DNA from: Curtobacterium sp. VKM Ac-1395
Lineage (GTDB): Bacteria; Actinomycetota; Actinomycetes; Actinomycetales; Microbacteriaceae
DNA: 64,000 bases
Assembly: GCF_015350975.1 (NCBI RefSeq)
Contig: NZ_JADKRX010000001.1
Location: 186,001 to 250,000 of the forward strand
Direction: 5' to 3'
A program made the translations under genes and the position numbers. Under the pieces are notes generated by a model. The model did no database searches. It was not told where the DNA came from and was given only the letters and a program-made list of their open reading frames with translations. Shown here piece by piece: positions 28,163 through 35,577 of the stretch. Each line of letters starts with the position of its first letter. Position 1 is the stretch's first letter.

Positions 28163-28660
28163 TCAGGCGGTTCCCGGGGAACCGGCCGCCGGTTCGCGTT
28201 CCCCGGACATCTCGCCACCGAGGAGCGGGAGCAGCGCGGACGCGACCACCTCGGCTCCGGTGGTGTCGTCGTCGACCGCGACCGGTCCGAACCAGGCGTT
28301 GCTCGCGAGGACGACCGGGAACGCGCGGGACAGCAGTTCGCGCCCGGCCGGGGTGAGCGTCAGGCGCGACAGCCGCCCGCGACCCGGCTCGGCCCCCCGC
28401 ACCAGCAGCCCGCGGGCTCCGAGTGCGCCGACCAGGGCGGTCATGCTCTGCGGGCGGACGCCCACCGCTCGGGCGAGCTCTGCCTGGCTGAGCTCCTCGG
28501 CCGTGGCGAGCTGGACGAGCACGCCGAACTCGACTGGTGTGAGCTCCATGGGCGCGAGCTCGGTGGCCAGTCGTCGCGCGAGTTCGCGGCCGGCGCGGAT
28601 GACCGTCCAGGCCGCGACCGCGTCGACGTCGTCACGCGATGCTGCGAACTCCGGGGGCAC
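28163..28660 (-). CDS. MarR-family transcriptional regulator
   Basis: A 165-residue winged-helix protein: LTPVEFGVLVQLATAEELSQ, AELARAVGVRPQSMTALVGA (recognition helix) and a wing around RGAEPGRGRLSRLTLTPAGR. GTG 28660 lies six bases after a TACGAT box (complement of 28667-28672), so the message is probably leaderless. It is divergent from the NmrA-like gene, with an inverted repeat between them, and likely represses that gene in response to a phenolic, oxidative or drug signal. Confidence 0.9.
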   Translation of the reverse strand: MPPEFAASRDDVDAVAAWTVIRAGRELARRLATELAPMELTPVEFGVLVQLATAEELSQAELARAVGVRPQSMTALVGALGARGLLVRGAEPGRGRLSRLTLTPAGRELLSRAFPVVLASNAWFGPVAVDDDTTGAEVVASALLPLLGGEMSGEREPAAGSPGTA

Positions 28661-28682
28661 CGCTAGATCGTAGCGGAGGAGG

Positions 28683-28703
28683 AGTTACTATCAGCTAACT
28701 GAT
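28683..28703. promoter_or_regulatory. MarR operator candidate
   Basis: Two overlapping inverted repeats are present: TATCAG-CTAA-CTGATA at 28688-28703, and AGTTA...TAACT at 28683-28700. They lie between the divergent MarR and NmrA-like genes, just upstream of the ribosome site of the latter. Confidence 0.65.
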
Positions 28704-28718
28704 ACTGAAGGAGACGAC

Positions 28719-29594
28719 ATGGGCGACATCGTGGCAGTCACGGGAGCGACCGGCGACGTCGGTGGCAAGACGGTCGAGGCCCTCCGCGCCGCGGGGAAGA
28801 CCGTGCGGGCCATCGCTCGGCGACGGGAGCAGGTCGAGGCATTCCGGGCCCGGGGGATCGATGCCCGACAGGCCGACCTCGGCGACCTGCCGGCCCTGAC
28901 GGCGGCACTCGAGGGCGTCGACCAGGTGTTCCTGGTCACGGCGGCGACCCAGCAGCAGCGGGAGCACGGGGCGGTCGGCGTGCAGGCCGCGCAGCGTGCC
29001 GGGGTGCGGGCGCTCGTGCACCTGTCCGGCGGGGACGCCGCGCTGGGGTCGACGATCCCGTGGGCGCGTGCGGTGGCGCAGATCGACGTGGACGTGCGCG
29101 CGAGCGGTCTGGCGTGGACGATCCTGCACCCGTCGGGCTTCATGACGAACCTGGTGCCGTCCGGGCCGGCGATCCGCCGCGGGTTCTTCCCGCAGACGAT
29201 GGGCCGCGGGGTGATCGGCTGGATCGACAGCCAGGACATCGCCCGGGTGGCGGCCCAGGTGCTGACGGATGGCGTGCACGTCGGTGCCGAGCCGGTGTTG
29301 ACCGGGCCCGAGCTGCTCGACGGCCGTGGGGTCGCCCGGGCCCTGACCGAGGGGCTCGGTCGGCGGGTGCGCTACCTGCACCTGCCGAGCCGGGGATTCG
29401 AGGGTGTGCTGCGCGTGACCGGCATGCCCGCGTGGCAGGCGGCGGGGCTCCGTCAGCAGTTCGGCATCGTCGCCCGGCACGGCCTCGACGGCATCGCGGT
29501 GCACACGGACCAAGTCGAGCGCATCACCGGGACGCCGGCGCGGTCGATGGCGGACTGGGCGCGGGCGTCGCGGGGGGTGTTGCTGGGGCGCTGA
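28719..29594 (+). CDS. NmrA-like NAD(P)-binding protein
   Basis: A 291-residue atypical SDR: VAVTGATGDVGGKTVEALRA (nucleotide loop), AIARRREQVEAFRARGIDAR, GVDQVFLVTAA and LVHLSGGDAALGS, followed by the TWxxLHPSGFMTN-type region seen as AWTILHPSGFMTN. Such proteins act as quinone reductases or redox sensors. ATG 28719 has GAAGGAG six bases upstream. Its last 71 bases overlap the 3' end of the convergent anti-sigma-like gene. Confidence 0.88.
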   Translation: MGDIVAVTGATGDVGGKTVEALRAAGKTVRAIARRREQVEAFRARGIDARQADLGDLPALTAALEGVDQVFLVTAATQQQREHGAVGVQAAQRAGVRALVHLSGGDAALGSTIPWARAVAQIDVDVRASGLAWTILHPSGFMTNLVPSGPAIRRGFFPQTMGRGVIGWIDSQDIARVAAQVLTDGVHVGAEPVLTGPELLDGRGVARALTEGLGRRVRYLHLPSRGFEGVLRVTGMPAWQAAGLRQQFGIVARHGLDGIAVHTDQVERITGTPARSMADWARASRGVLLGR

Positions 29595-30378
29595 CCGAGT
29601 TCAGCTCGTCGATGTACCGCTGGTCGAGCGGGAGCTCGGGCAGGGTCCCGGCGTCGGCGGTCTGGTGGCCGATGACGGTCTCGCCGTCGGACTCGTACAC
29701 GTCGACCGTCCCGGGCTGGTCGGCGCCCGCCGTCTCGGACCAGAGCACCCAGCCCAGGCGACCGTCGTCGGCTCGGCCCGGCACCAGGTCCGGGTGGCCG
29801 TGTTGGTTCTCGATCCCGAAGGTCTGCCCCTTCGCGTTGACGCTCCACCGGGACGTCACCGAGCTGGCGTACTGCAGCACGGCGTGCCACCGGGTGCCGG
29901 GGGACGACGACACCGGGAACGTGGTCGTGCCGGCGGACGGCAGCTGCCCGTCCACGACGTGCAGTCGGTGCGGCCCGTCGCCGCTGCAGGAGACACCGGC
30001 GCCCGTCGTGCCGTCGCCGGTGCTGACCTGCACCATCCCCGAGTCGCTCAGGCAGGTGACGTCGACGATGACCGCTCCCGCCGTCTCCGGCGCCCGGCCG
30101 ATGTCGACCAGGGCCGGACCGGTCCGGGTCACCGTGGTGGTGGCACCGAGTGCGTCGGTCGCCGTCGACCCGGGCATCCCGGTGACCACGAGCGCGGCGG
30201 CACTGGTGGCCAGGGCGACGGCAGCGACCCCGACGACGGACGCGGTGACCCGGGTCCGTCGCTGTGCACGCTGCAGACGGCTGCCACTCGTGCCGATGGC
30301 GGCGAGTTCGGCGCGGATCGTGGCAGCAGCGCCGTGGTGCATGTCGGTCGTGGTCGGGTGTCCGTCGTTGCTGGTCAT
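29524..30378 (-). CDS. membrane-anchored protein partnered with ECF sigma factor (anti-sigma-like)
   Basis: The 284-residue protein has a cytoplasmic N-terminus (about 1-45, basic RLQRAQRRTRV), one transmembrane helix (TASVVGVAAVALATSAAALV) and a large extracytoplasmic part ending in a Pro/Ala tail. ATG 30378 overlaps the sigma factor stop (ATGA), the classic layout of a sigma/anti-sigma pair. No ZAS zinc motif (HxxxCxxC) is seen in the N-terminal part, so the anti-sigma role rests on context and topology. Confidence 0.72.
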   Translation of the reverse strand: MTSNDGHPTTTDMHHGAAATIRAELAAIGTSGSRLQRAQRRTRVTASVVGVAAVALATSAAALVVTGMPGSTATDALGATTTVTRTGPALVDIGRAPETAGAVIVDVTCLSDSGMVQVSTGDGTTGAGVSCSGDGPHRLHVVDGQLPSAGTTTFPVSSSPGTRWHAVLQYASSVTSRWSVNAKGQTFGIENQHGHPDLVPGRADDGRLGWVLWSETAGADQPGTVDVYESDGETVIGHQTADAGTLPELPLDQRYIDELNSVSAPATPPATPAPSPPSTAPASR

Positions 30379-30953
30379 GCGCTGCCTCCTGGTGCCGAGC
30401 GGAGTGTGGGGTCGAGGTCGTGCAGGTCGGCACGGAGCCGCTTCCGCACACGGTGCAGGCGCACGCGGGCGGCGGGTGGTCGCAGGCCCACTGCCTCGGC
30501 TGCCTGCCACACGGGCATGTCCTCGAGCGTGGTGAGGACGAGCAGTGCTGCGTCGGTCGGGGAGAGCCCGCGGAGGGAGGCCTCGAGACGTTCCCGGACC
30601 TCGGCGTCCTCGGGCTCGACGGGGTCCACGTGCTCCTCGTCGCGGGGGAGCCGGTCGAGCAGCTTCCGGTAGCGGGCGGCGGCACGACGGCTGTTCCGGC
30701 CGAGGTTCACTGCCGTCACGAGCAGCCACGGCAGGACGGACTCGGCCACCAGCGGCACGGTCTTCCGCTTCCGCCAGAGCTCGTAGAACGCGGCGGCCGT
30801 CACGTCCTCGGCGTCGTGCACGTCACCGAGGAGGCTCAGCGCGCGTCGGTAGACCCGCGGTCGGTGCCGGTCGAACAGCTCGGCGAAGGCCGCACCGTCG
30901 TTCGACTGGGCCCGCGTCCACAGCGCCCCGTCGTCGTCCTGTTCGTCCTGCAC
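30375..30953 (-). CDS. ECF RNA polymerase sigma factor (SigE/RpoE type)
   Basis: A 192-residue sigma factor: region 2 from FAELFDRHRPRVYRRALSLL to DVTAAAFYELWRKRKTVPL, and region 4 from LRGLSPTDAALLVLTTLEDM to LRPPAARVRLHRVRKRLRAD. The DAEDVTAAAFYELW segment marks region 2.2. GTG 30953 begins VQDEQDDDGALW. The upstream part of the frame is Arg/Pro-rich and probably untranslated, though the start is not certain. A palindrome at 30952-30965 overlaps this start. Confidence 0.88.
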   Translation of the reverse strand: MQDEQDDDGALWTRAQSNDGAAFAELFDRHRPRVYRRALSLLGDVHDAEDVTAAAFYELWRKRKTVPLVAESVLPWLLVTAVNLGRNSRRAAARYRKLLDRLPRDEEHVDPVEPEDAEVRERLEASLRGLSPTDAALLVLTTLEDMPVWQAAEAVGLRPPAARVRLHRVRKRLRADLHDLDPTLRSAPGGSA

Positions 30954-30965
30954 ACTCAAGAGTGT
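30952..30965. promoter_or_regulatory. palindrome over the sigma factor start
   Basis: ACACTCAAGAGTGT is a perfect 14-base palindrome overlapping the proposed GTG start of the ECF sigma gene and lying in the 104-base space before the divergent 129-residue gene. It could be an operator or a translational hairpin. Confidence 0.4.
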
Positions 30966-31057
30966 CCGACCGGGGAGCCCGCGTTGCACGCGCCGCTGTC
31001 GAGTCCGCCTCGGGCTGTGGCACGCTCGATCCTGCAACCCGGGGGAAGAGGGACGAC

Positions 31058-31447
31058 GTGGACGAAGCACTGCTCTACGACCTGTGCAGCCGTGCGCGGC
31101 TCATCGAGATCCGGTTGGGCGGGTCGGACGGGGTGTCACGGGGGCTCACGGACCTCATCTCCCGCGCTGCCGACCCCGCAGGTCGGTACTCCCACGCGCA
31201 GCTGCTCGCGCTCATGCAGTCCACGCCCCGACCCGTCGGCTTCCGCTACGGCCTCCGCCGACTGGAGGCCCTCACGGCGTGCCGGACCGACCCGCCCGAG
31301 GACTTCTCCGATGAGCAACGAGCCGCGCACGCGGCGGCACAGTCGGCGCTCCTCGAAGCCGTCGGCCGGGACTGCGGCGAGCCGCCCCACGGGGTCGTCG
31401 CCGTCGCGAGGAACGTTCTGGAACAGTTCGGTCTGCGCTGGTTCTGA
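31058..31447 (+). CDS. hypothetical protein (129 aa)
   Basis: A soluble, Ala/Arg/Leu-rich 129-residue protein beginning VDEALLYDLCSRARLIEIRL, probably all alpha-helical, with three Cys and no signal. GTG 31058 follows AGAGGGACGAC, an adequate ribosome site. It is divergent from the ECF sigma factor gene. I recognise no family; clean codon usage and the ribosome site make it a likely gene. Confidence 0.55.
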   Translation: MDEALLYDLCSRARLIEIRLGGSDGVSRGLTDLISRAADPAGRYSHAQLLALMQSTPRPVGFRYGLRRLEALTACRTDPPEDFSDEQRAAHAAAQSALLEAVGRDCGEPPHGVVAVARNVLEQFGLRWF

Positions 31448-31501
31448 GCCCGTCTCCGGACCACACCGGCACGAGAGCGCCTCAACGCGCAGACTGGAGC
31501 C

Positions 31502-32449
31502 ATGGCCAGGATCGACCTCCGCACGCGACTGCTCGGCCGACTGCTCAGCGCCGCCTCGGTCACCCGCCGCTCGGAGGAGCAGATCCTCGCCGACCAGCGC
31601 CGGGAGATCGGCCACAACCCGGTCGTCGACCTGCTGCTCGGCGGACTCGCCACGGGCGTCGCCGTCCGCGACACCACTGCTGCCGGGGCGGACGGCCCCA
31701 TCGGCGTCCGCGTCTACCGGCCCACCACGTTCCGCGGCACACCCCCGCTCGTCGTCCTCGTCCACGGCGGCGGTTGGACGTCCGGCTCGCTCGACACCTA
31801 CGACTGGCTCGCCAGCAGCATCGCCCGGGACGCCCAGGCCGTGGTCGCCTCCCTGGACTACCGCCTGGCCCCGGGCGCGCGCTGGCCCGCCGCCGCCGAG
31901 GACTCCTACGCCGCCACCGCCGACCTGGTCGGCCGCGGCCACGAGCTCGGTGCCGACACCAGCCGCCTGGCCGTCGTCGGCGACAGCGCGGGCGGCAACC
32001 TCGCCGCCGTCGTCGCCCTCATGGCACGCGACCGCTCCGGCCCGCCGATCGCGTTCCAGGGACTCATCTACCCCGCGACGGACCTGACGATGGCGAGTCC
32101 GTCCATCGACGAGAACGCGCACGCCCCGATCCTGACGAAGGCGGACATGCTCGCCTTCCGCGGCCACTACCTGGCCGGTCAGGACCCGACCGACCCGTAC
32201 GCGTCGCCGCTCTTCGCCGACCTGACCGGCCTGCCGCCGGCACTGGTCCAGGTGGCCGAGCACGACCCGCTCCGTGACGACGGCCTCCGCTACGCCGCAG
32301 CCCTCCGGGAGGCCGGGGTCGCCGTGCGCACGACCACCTACGTCGGCATGCCCCACGGCTTCCTGGCCTTCCCCCGGATCAGCCGGGCAGTCCCGCAGGC
32401 GCTCGGAGAGCTGACGGCGGAGCTCCGCTCCGCCCTGGCGCTCCCGTGA
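31502..32449 (+). CDS. alpha/beta hydrolase, hormone-sensitive lipase-like esterase
   Basis: A 315-residue HSL-family esterase: LVVLVHGGGWTSGSLDTYDW (HGGGW oxyanion motif), LDYRLAPGARWPAAAEDSYA, VVGDSAGGNLAAVVALMARD (GDSAGG nucleophile Ser), AEHDPLRDDG (Asp) and YVGMPHGFLAFP (His). It hydrolyses short-chain esters in the cytoplasm. ATG 31502 follows TGGAGCC. It is coupled to the next gene by a GTGA overlap. Confidence 0.93.
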   Translation: MARIDLRTRLLGRLLSAASVTRRSEEQILADQRREIGHNPVVDLLLGGLATGVAVRDTTAAGADGPIGVRVYRPTTFRGTPPLVVLVHGGGWTSGSLDTYDWLASSIARDAQAVVASLDYRLAPGARWPAAAEDSYAATADLVGRGHELGADTSRLAVVGDSAGGNLAAVVALMARDRSGPPIAFQGLIYPATDLTMASPSIDENAHAPILTKADMLAFRGHYLAGQDPTDPYASPLFADLTGLPPALVQVAEHDPLRDDGLRYAAALREAGVAVRTTTYVGMPHGFLAFPRISRAVPQALGELTAELRSALALP

Positions 32450-33060
32450 TCGCCACGGTCGGGCACGCCCTCGCCGTCCGCCTGCACGCGATCACCTTCG
32501 CGGCCGCCGGGCTCTCCACCGTCCTGATCGCCGTCCTGCCCTCGGGCACGGGTGCTCGGTCCGCCGCAGCCATCCTCGCCGGCAGCCTGACACTGGCCGG
32601 GCTCGGCATCATCGCGACCGGCATGTCCGACGAACGACCCCTCCGGCAGGTCCCGCTCGCGATGCCGCTGCTGATGACCGCTGCCGGGGCCGCCGTCGCC
32701 AAGACGGTCCTGCTGCAGGCGGGGCGACCACTGCCCGGGGTCCTGGCCGCCTCCGCCGTGGTCGGTCTCGTCGGCGGGCTCGCCGTCGCCGTCGCGGTCG
32801 TCCTGCTGCTCGTGGCCCGGTCGCGCCACCGCCTGACGATCGCCACGCTCGTCGGACTCGGCCTGGTCGGCCTGCCGGCGCTCGTCTCGAACGCCCTGCT
32901 GCTCGTCCCGGGCGTCGGCCGTGACGTCGACCACGTCGCCACCATGGTCGGCATCGTCGTCACAGGTGCCGGCCTCCTGCTCATCGCGCTCGCCCTGGCT
33001 CGTCGGCCGATGGGCACCGCGACGGTCAGCGACGACGCCCGGCAGGCATCCCGCCGCTGA
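32446..33060 (+). CDS. hypothetical integral membrane protein (about 6 TM)
   Basis: A 204-residue, very hydrophobic protein with about six helices (for example FAAAGLSTVLIAVLP, VVGLVGGLAVAVAVVLLLVA and GIVVTGAGLLLIALALARRP) and a short polar C-terminus. GTG 32446 overlaps the esterase stop. I recognise no family and see no conserved polar residues within the helices that would suggest a transporter. The link to the esterase is only operonic. Confidence 0.75.
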   Translation: MIATVGHALAVRLHAITFAAAGLSTVLIAVLPSGTGARSAAAILAGSLTLAGLGIIATGMSDERPLRQVPLAMPLLMTAAGAAVAKTVLLQAGRPLPGVLAASAVVGLVGGLAVAVAVVLLLVARSRHRLTIATLVGLGLVGLPALVSNALLLVPGVGRDVDHVATMVGIVVTGAGLLLIALALARRPMGTATVSDDARQASRR

Positions 33061-33357
33061 CCACGGCGCGCTTCCTGTCGCGCCCCTGGTGCGGATGGCC
33101 CCGCGGGCGTACTGTTCCCGCCAGGTGACCCCGGACCCCGGCCGCCGGATCGGAACCACGCATGCAGCGTTCGCCTTCGGCAGCTCGTGCGCTGTGCCGA
33201 CTCACCTCCCGAGCCGCGGGCCCCGGGAGCAGCGTTGCTCCTGCAGGATCGCCCGCGTGACAGGGCGCACCGTCGCGGGGGTGGCGACGTGCGCTTGAAG
33301 CCGGTGGTGTCCTGAACCCGACAGCGCCCCACCGGCTTCCGTCGGCCCGGCGACCGG
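33061..33357. other. 297-bp intergenic stretch
   Basis: No convincing gene was found. A frame of 57 codons from GTG 33124 to 33298 exists behind a TACTGT, but its Arg/Pro/Cys composition does not look like a protein. The stretch ends in the hairpin described separately. Confidence 0.5.
33297..33339. terminator. convergent terminator before SDR gene end
   Basis: GAAGCCGGTGG and CCACCGGCTTC form a perfect 11-base stem with a 21-base loop, 18 bases beyond the end of the minus-strand SDR gene. Confidence 0.65.
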
Positions 33358-34095
33358 TCAGCCCTGGGCGGTCGCCCGGACGATGACCTCGCCCACGTCC
33401 ACCCCGTCGGGCTGCTCGATCGCGAAGGCCACGGCACGGGCGACGGCTTCGGGCGGCATCGCGATCGCGTCCCGCTGTTCCACCAGCGCCGCAGCGACCT
33501 CAGCACTCGCGCCCAGCCCGACGCCCTCCGTGTTCGTGAAGCCGGGCGTGACCACCGTGACCCGGAGCGAGGCGCCGGCTTCCTGCCGCAGCGCCTCGGA
33601 CAGCACACGCACCGCGGTCTTCGTCGCCGCGTAGACGCCCTGCGCCGGCACGATACGGTGCGCCGACGTCGAGGCCGTGTTGACGAAGTGCCCGGAGCCC
33701 TGGGCGCGGAACACCGGCAGGGCTGCCGCGATCCCGTTCAGCACGCCGGTCAGGTTGGCGTCGATCATCTGCTGCCAGTCGTCCACGCGGACCTCGTCGA
33801 ACGGCGAGATCGCCATGCTCCCCGCGTTCGAGAACAGCACGTCGAGGCGGCCGAACTGCTCCTGCGCAGTCACCACGAGCCGCTGCAGGTCCTCGCGCTG
33901 CCGGACGTCGATCGGCACCGCGTGCGCCTGACCGCCCGCGGAGCGGATCTCGTCGACGAGGGAGGCGAGACGGTCCGCCCGGCGAGCGCCGAGCACGACG
34001 TTCGCACCCGCCGCGGCCAGGTGCCGGGCCGTCGCGGCGCCGATCCCGCTCGACGCCCCGGTGATGGCGATGGTCTTGCCGCTGATGCCGTCCAT
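33358..34095 (-). CDS. short-chain dehydrogenase/reductase (SDR)
   Basis: A 245-residue classical SDR: IAITGASSGIGAATARHLAA (cofactor loop), VLFSNAGSMAIS (NAG), VNTASTSAH (catalytic Ser) and YAATKTAV (YxxxK). It resembles YdfG/NADP-type oxidoreductases acting on small hydroxy compounds. ATG 34095 has AGGAGACCACC as ribosome site; the longer frame start at 34155 would run into the divergent TetR gene start. It is probably repressed by that TetR. Confidence 0.92.
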   Translation of the reverse strand: MDGISGKTIAITGASSGIGAATARHLAAAGANVVLGARRADRLASLVDEIRSAGGQAHAVPIDVRQREDLQRLVVTAQEQFGRLDVLFSNAGSMAISPFDEVRVDDWQQMIDANLTGVLNGIAAALPVFRAQGSGHFVNTASTSAHRIVPAQGVYAATKTAVRVLSEALRQEAGASLRVTVVTPGFTNTEGVGLGASAEVAAALVEQRDAIAMPPEAVARAVAFAIEQPDGVDVGEVIVRATAQG

Positions 34096-34116
34096 GGTGG
34101 TCTCCTGTCGCAGTAG

Positions 34117-34161
34117 AGTGGACACCCGTCCACTTCGCGAGAGGCTATCGGACACATGTCC
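34117..34161. promoter_or_regulatory. two GTGGAC-type TetR operators
   Basis: AGTGGAC-ACCC-GTCCACT lies at 34117-34134. A second palindrome, GGACA-CA-TGTCC, with a further GTCCAC half-site, lies at 34150-34162 and covers the TetR start codon at 34156. Both share the GTGGAC/GTCCAC half-site and lie between the divergent SDR and TetR genes. Confidence 0.7.
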
Positions 34162-34719
34162 ACTTCGTCGACTCCGTCCGGCCGCGCGCTGCGTTCGGAT
34201 GCCGAGCAGAACCGTGCGCGGATCGTCACCATCGCGCGACTGGCCTTCGCCGAGGACAGCGCCACGACCATGCAGGCGATAGCCCGAGCGGCCGGCGTCG
34301 GGCAGGGGACGCTCTACCGGCGGTTCCCCACCCGTGAGTCACTGCTCGCGGAGGTCTACCGCGACGAGTTCGACGAGCTCCTCGTGACGGCCCGCCGGCT
34401 CCTCGACGAGCACGAGCCGGTCGACGCCCTGCGCCGGTGGTTCGACGTCCTCGCGTCCTTCGGCCGGATGAAGCACGCCCTCGCCGACGTCCTCGACGCC
34501 GTCACCCGCAGCGACCTGCACGACGAGCAGTACGACCGGATCCTCGCCGTGGTCGACGACCTGCTGCAGGCCGGCAAGGACACCGGGGAGATCCGCTCCG
34601 ACATCGCGCCCGACGAGGTCTTCCCCCTGCTGAGCTTCCTGTGGCACCTCGAGCCGCAGAGCGATGCGCGCACGGCCCACCTGCTCGACCTCGTCGTCGA
34701 CGCCCTCCGAGTCCCGTAA
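34156..34719 (+). CDS. TetR-family transcriptional regulator
   Basis: A 187-residue TetR protein: NRARIVTIARLAFAEDSATT, then AIARAAGVGQGTLYRRFPTR (recognition helix) and a helical ligand half with FPLLSFLWHLEP. It is divergent from the SDR at 33358-34095, and the paired operators around its start indicate autorepression and control of the SDR. Confidence 0.92.
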   Translation: MSTSSTPSGRALRSDAEQNRARIVTIARLAFAEDSATTMQAIARAAGVGQGTLYRRFPTRESLLAEVYRDEFDELLVTARRLLDEHEPVDALRRWFDVLASFGRMKHALADVLDAVTRSDLHDEQYDRILAVVDDLLQAGKDTGEIRSDIAPDEVFPLLSFLWHLEPQSDARTAHLLDLVVDALRVP

Positions 34720-35022
34720 CCGCTCCAGGGCGTCACATCATCGCCGCGGCACCAGCGTCAATGGCCCGGGCTGGCTCCGGCACCGGCCGGGGGAACCGCC
34801 AGGTCGCGATCGCTGCAGCCAGCCCGGCGGCCACACGTAGCTCCGCCCGACCAGCCGGCCCGTCTCGTTCAGTCCCCAGGTGTCCACACCACCCACCCTG
34901 CCGCACTGCGGCAGCAGGGCGGCGCTCCGTTCCACGATCGGGACCGCACGTCGTCCTGGAGGCTCCCCACCAGCTGGCACCGAGCCTCCCGTCCGGCGGC
35001 CGGTCGCCAGTAGGGTCCACCT
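34720..35022. other. 303-bp intergenic stretch with a doubtful small ORF
   Basis: The stretch contains palindrome copy 6 and a doubtful minus-strand frame, 34738-34887 (49 codons from GTG, with WGLNETGRLVGRSYVWPPGW). The first half of that peptide looks protein-like and the second half is Arg/Pro-rich, so it may be a decayed gene end. Nothing else is visible. Confidence 0.4.
34958..34989. repeat. GGAGGCTC palindrome family (copy 6), hybrid arms
   Basis: The left arm GGAGGCTCCCCACCAG is that of copy 3, while the right arm CTGGCACCGAGCCTCC is that of copies 4 and 7, so the inner stem is mismatched. It lies between two plus-strand genes. Confidence 0.75.
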
Positions 35023-35553
35023 GTGATCGTCTGGCTGAACGGAACCCACGGTGCGGGCAAGACCACGACCAGTCGGCTGCTCCAGCCGCTGCTGCCGGGA
35101 TCGCAGATCCTGGACGCCGAGAAGGTCGGCGAGGTCCTGATGGACATCACGCCCGGGCTGCCACCGACGGACAACTTCCAGCACTGGGACCCCTGGCGCC
35201 CCCTCGTCGTGGAGACCGCCCGCCGCGTCCACGACTACATCGGCGGCGGACCGCTCATCATGCCGATGACCGTCCTGGTCCAGGCCTACTGGCGCGAGAT
35301 CCAGGCCGGGCTGGCCGCGTCCGGCATCCCGGTGCGGCACTTCGTGCTGCACGTCGACGGCGCCACGCTCGTCGACCGGATCCAGAACGACCAGGAGCTC
35401 GGCCCGTCGACGTTCCGGTTCGCGTACGTCGACGCCTACGCCGAGGCGGCAGCGGGCTGGCTGCACCAGGAGGCCGAGGTCATCGACGCGACCTCGGTCC
35501 CCGCGGCCGAGGTCGCGCAGCAGATCGCGGACGCGGTCAGCGACGGCGACTGA
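35023..35553 (+). CDS. TmrB-like P-loop ATP-binding protein
   Basis: A 176-residue protein with a Walker A at the N-terminus (IVWLNGTHGAGKTTTSRLLQ) and the following ILDAEKVGEVLMDITPG, the layout of TmrB/tunicamycin-resistance-type and related small-molecule kinases. Residues 95-110 (VLHVDGATLVDRIQND) fit the lid region. It is probably a kinase for an antibiotic or nucleoside; the substrate is unknown. GTG 35023 lies six bases after a TAGGGT box (35011-35016), so it is probably leaderless. Confidence 0.8.
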   Translation: MIVWLNGTHGAGKTTTSRLLQPLLPGSQILDAEKVGEVLMDITPGLPPTDNFQHWDPWRPLVVETARRVHDYIGGGPLIMPMTVLVQAYWREIQAGLAASGIPVRHFVLHVDGATLVDRIQNDQELGPSTFRFAYVDAYAEAAAGWLHQEAEVIDATSVPAAEVAQQIADAVSDGD

Positions 35554-35577
35554 CGAGCGGCTCGGCCCAGCGGGAAG

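Noticed and set aside
33124..33298. 57-codon plus-strand frame after a TACTGT
   Set aside because: Composition (Arg, Pro, Cys scattered) is not protein-like and there is no ribosome site; the 9-base spacing does not fit the leaderless pattern.
34738..34887. 49-codon minus-strand frame with WPPGW
   Set aside because: Kept only as a note: half of it is Arg/Pro noise and the start has no clear support.
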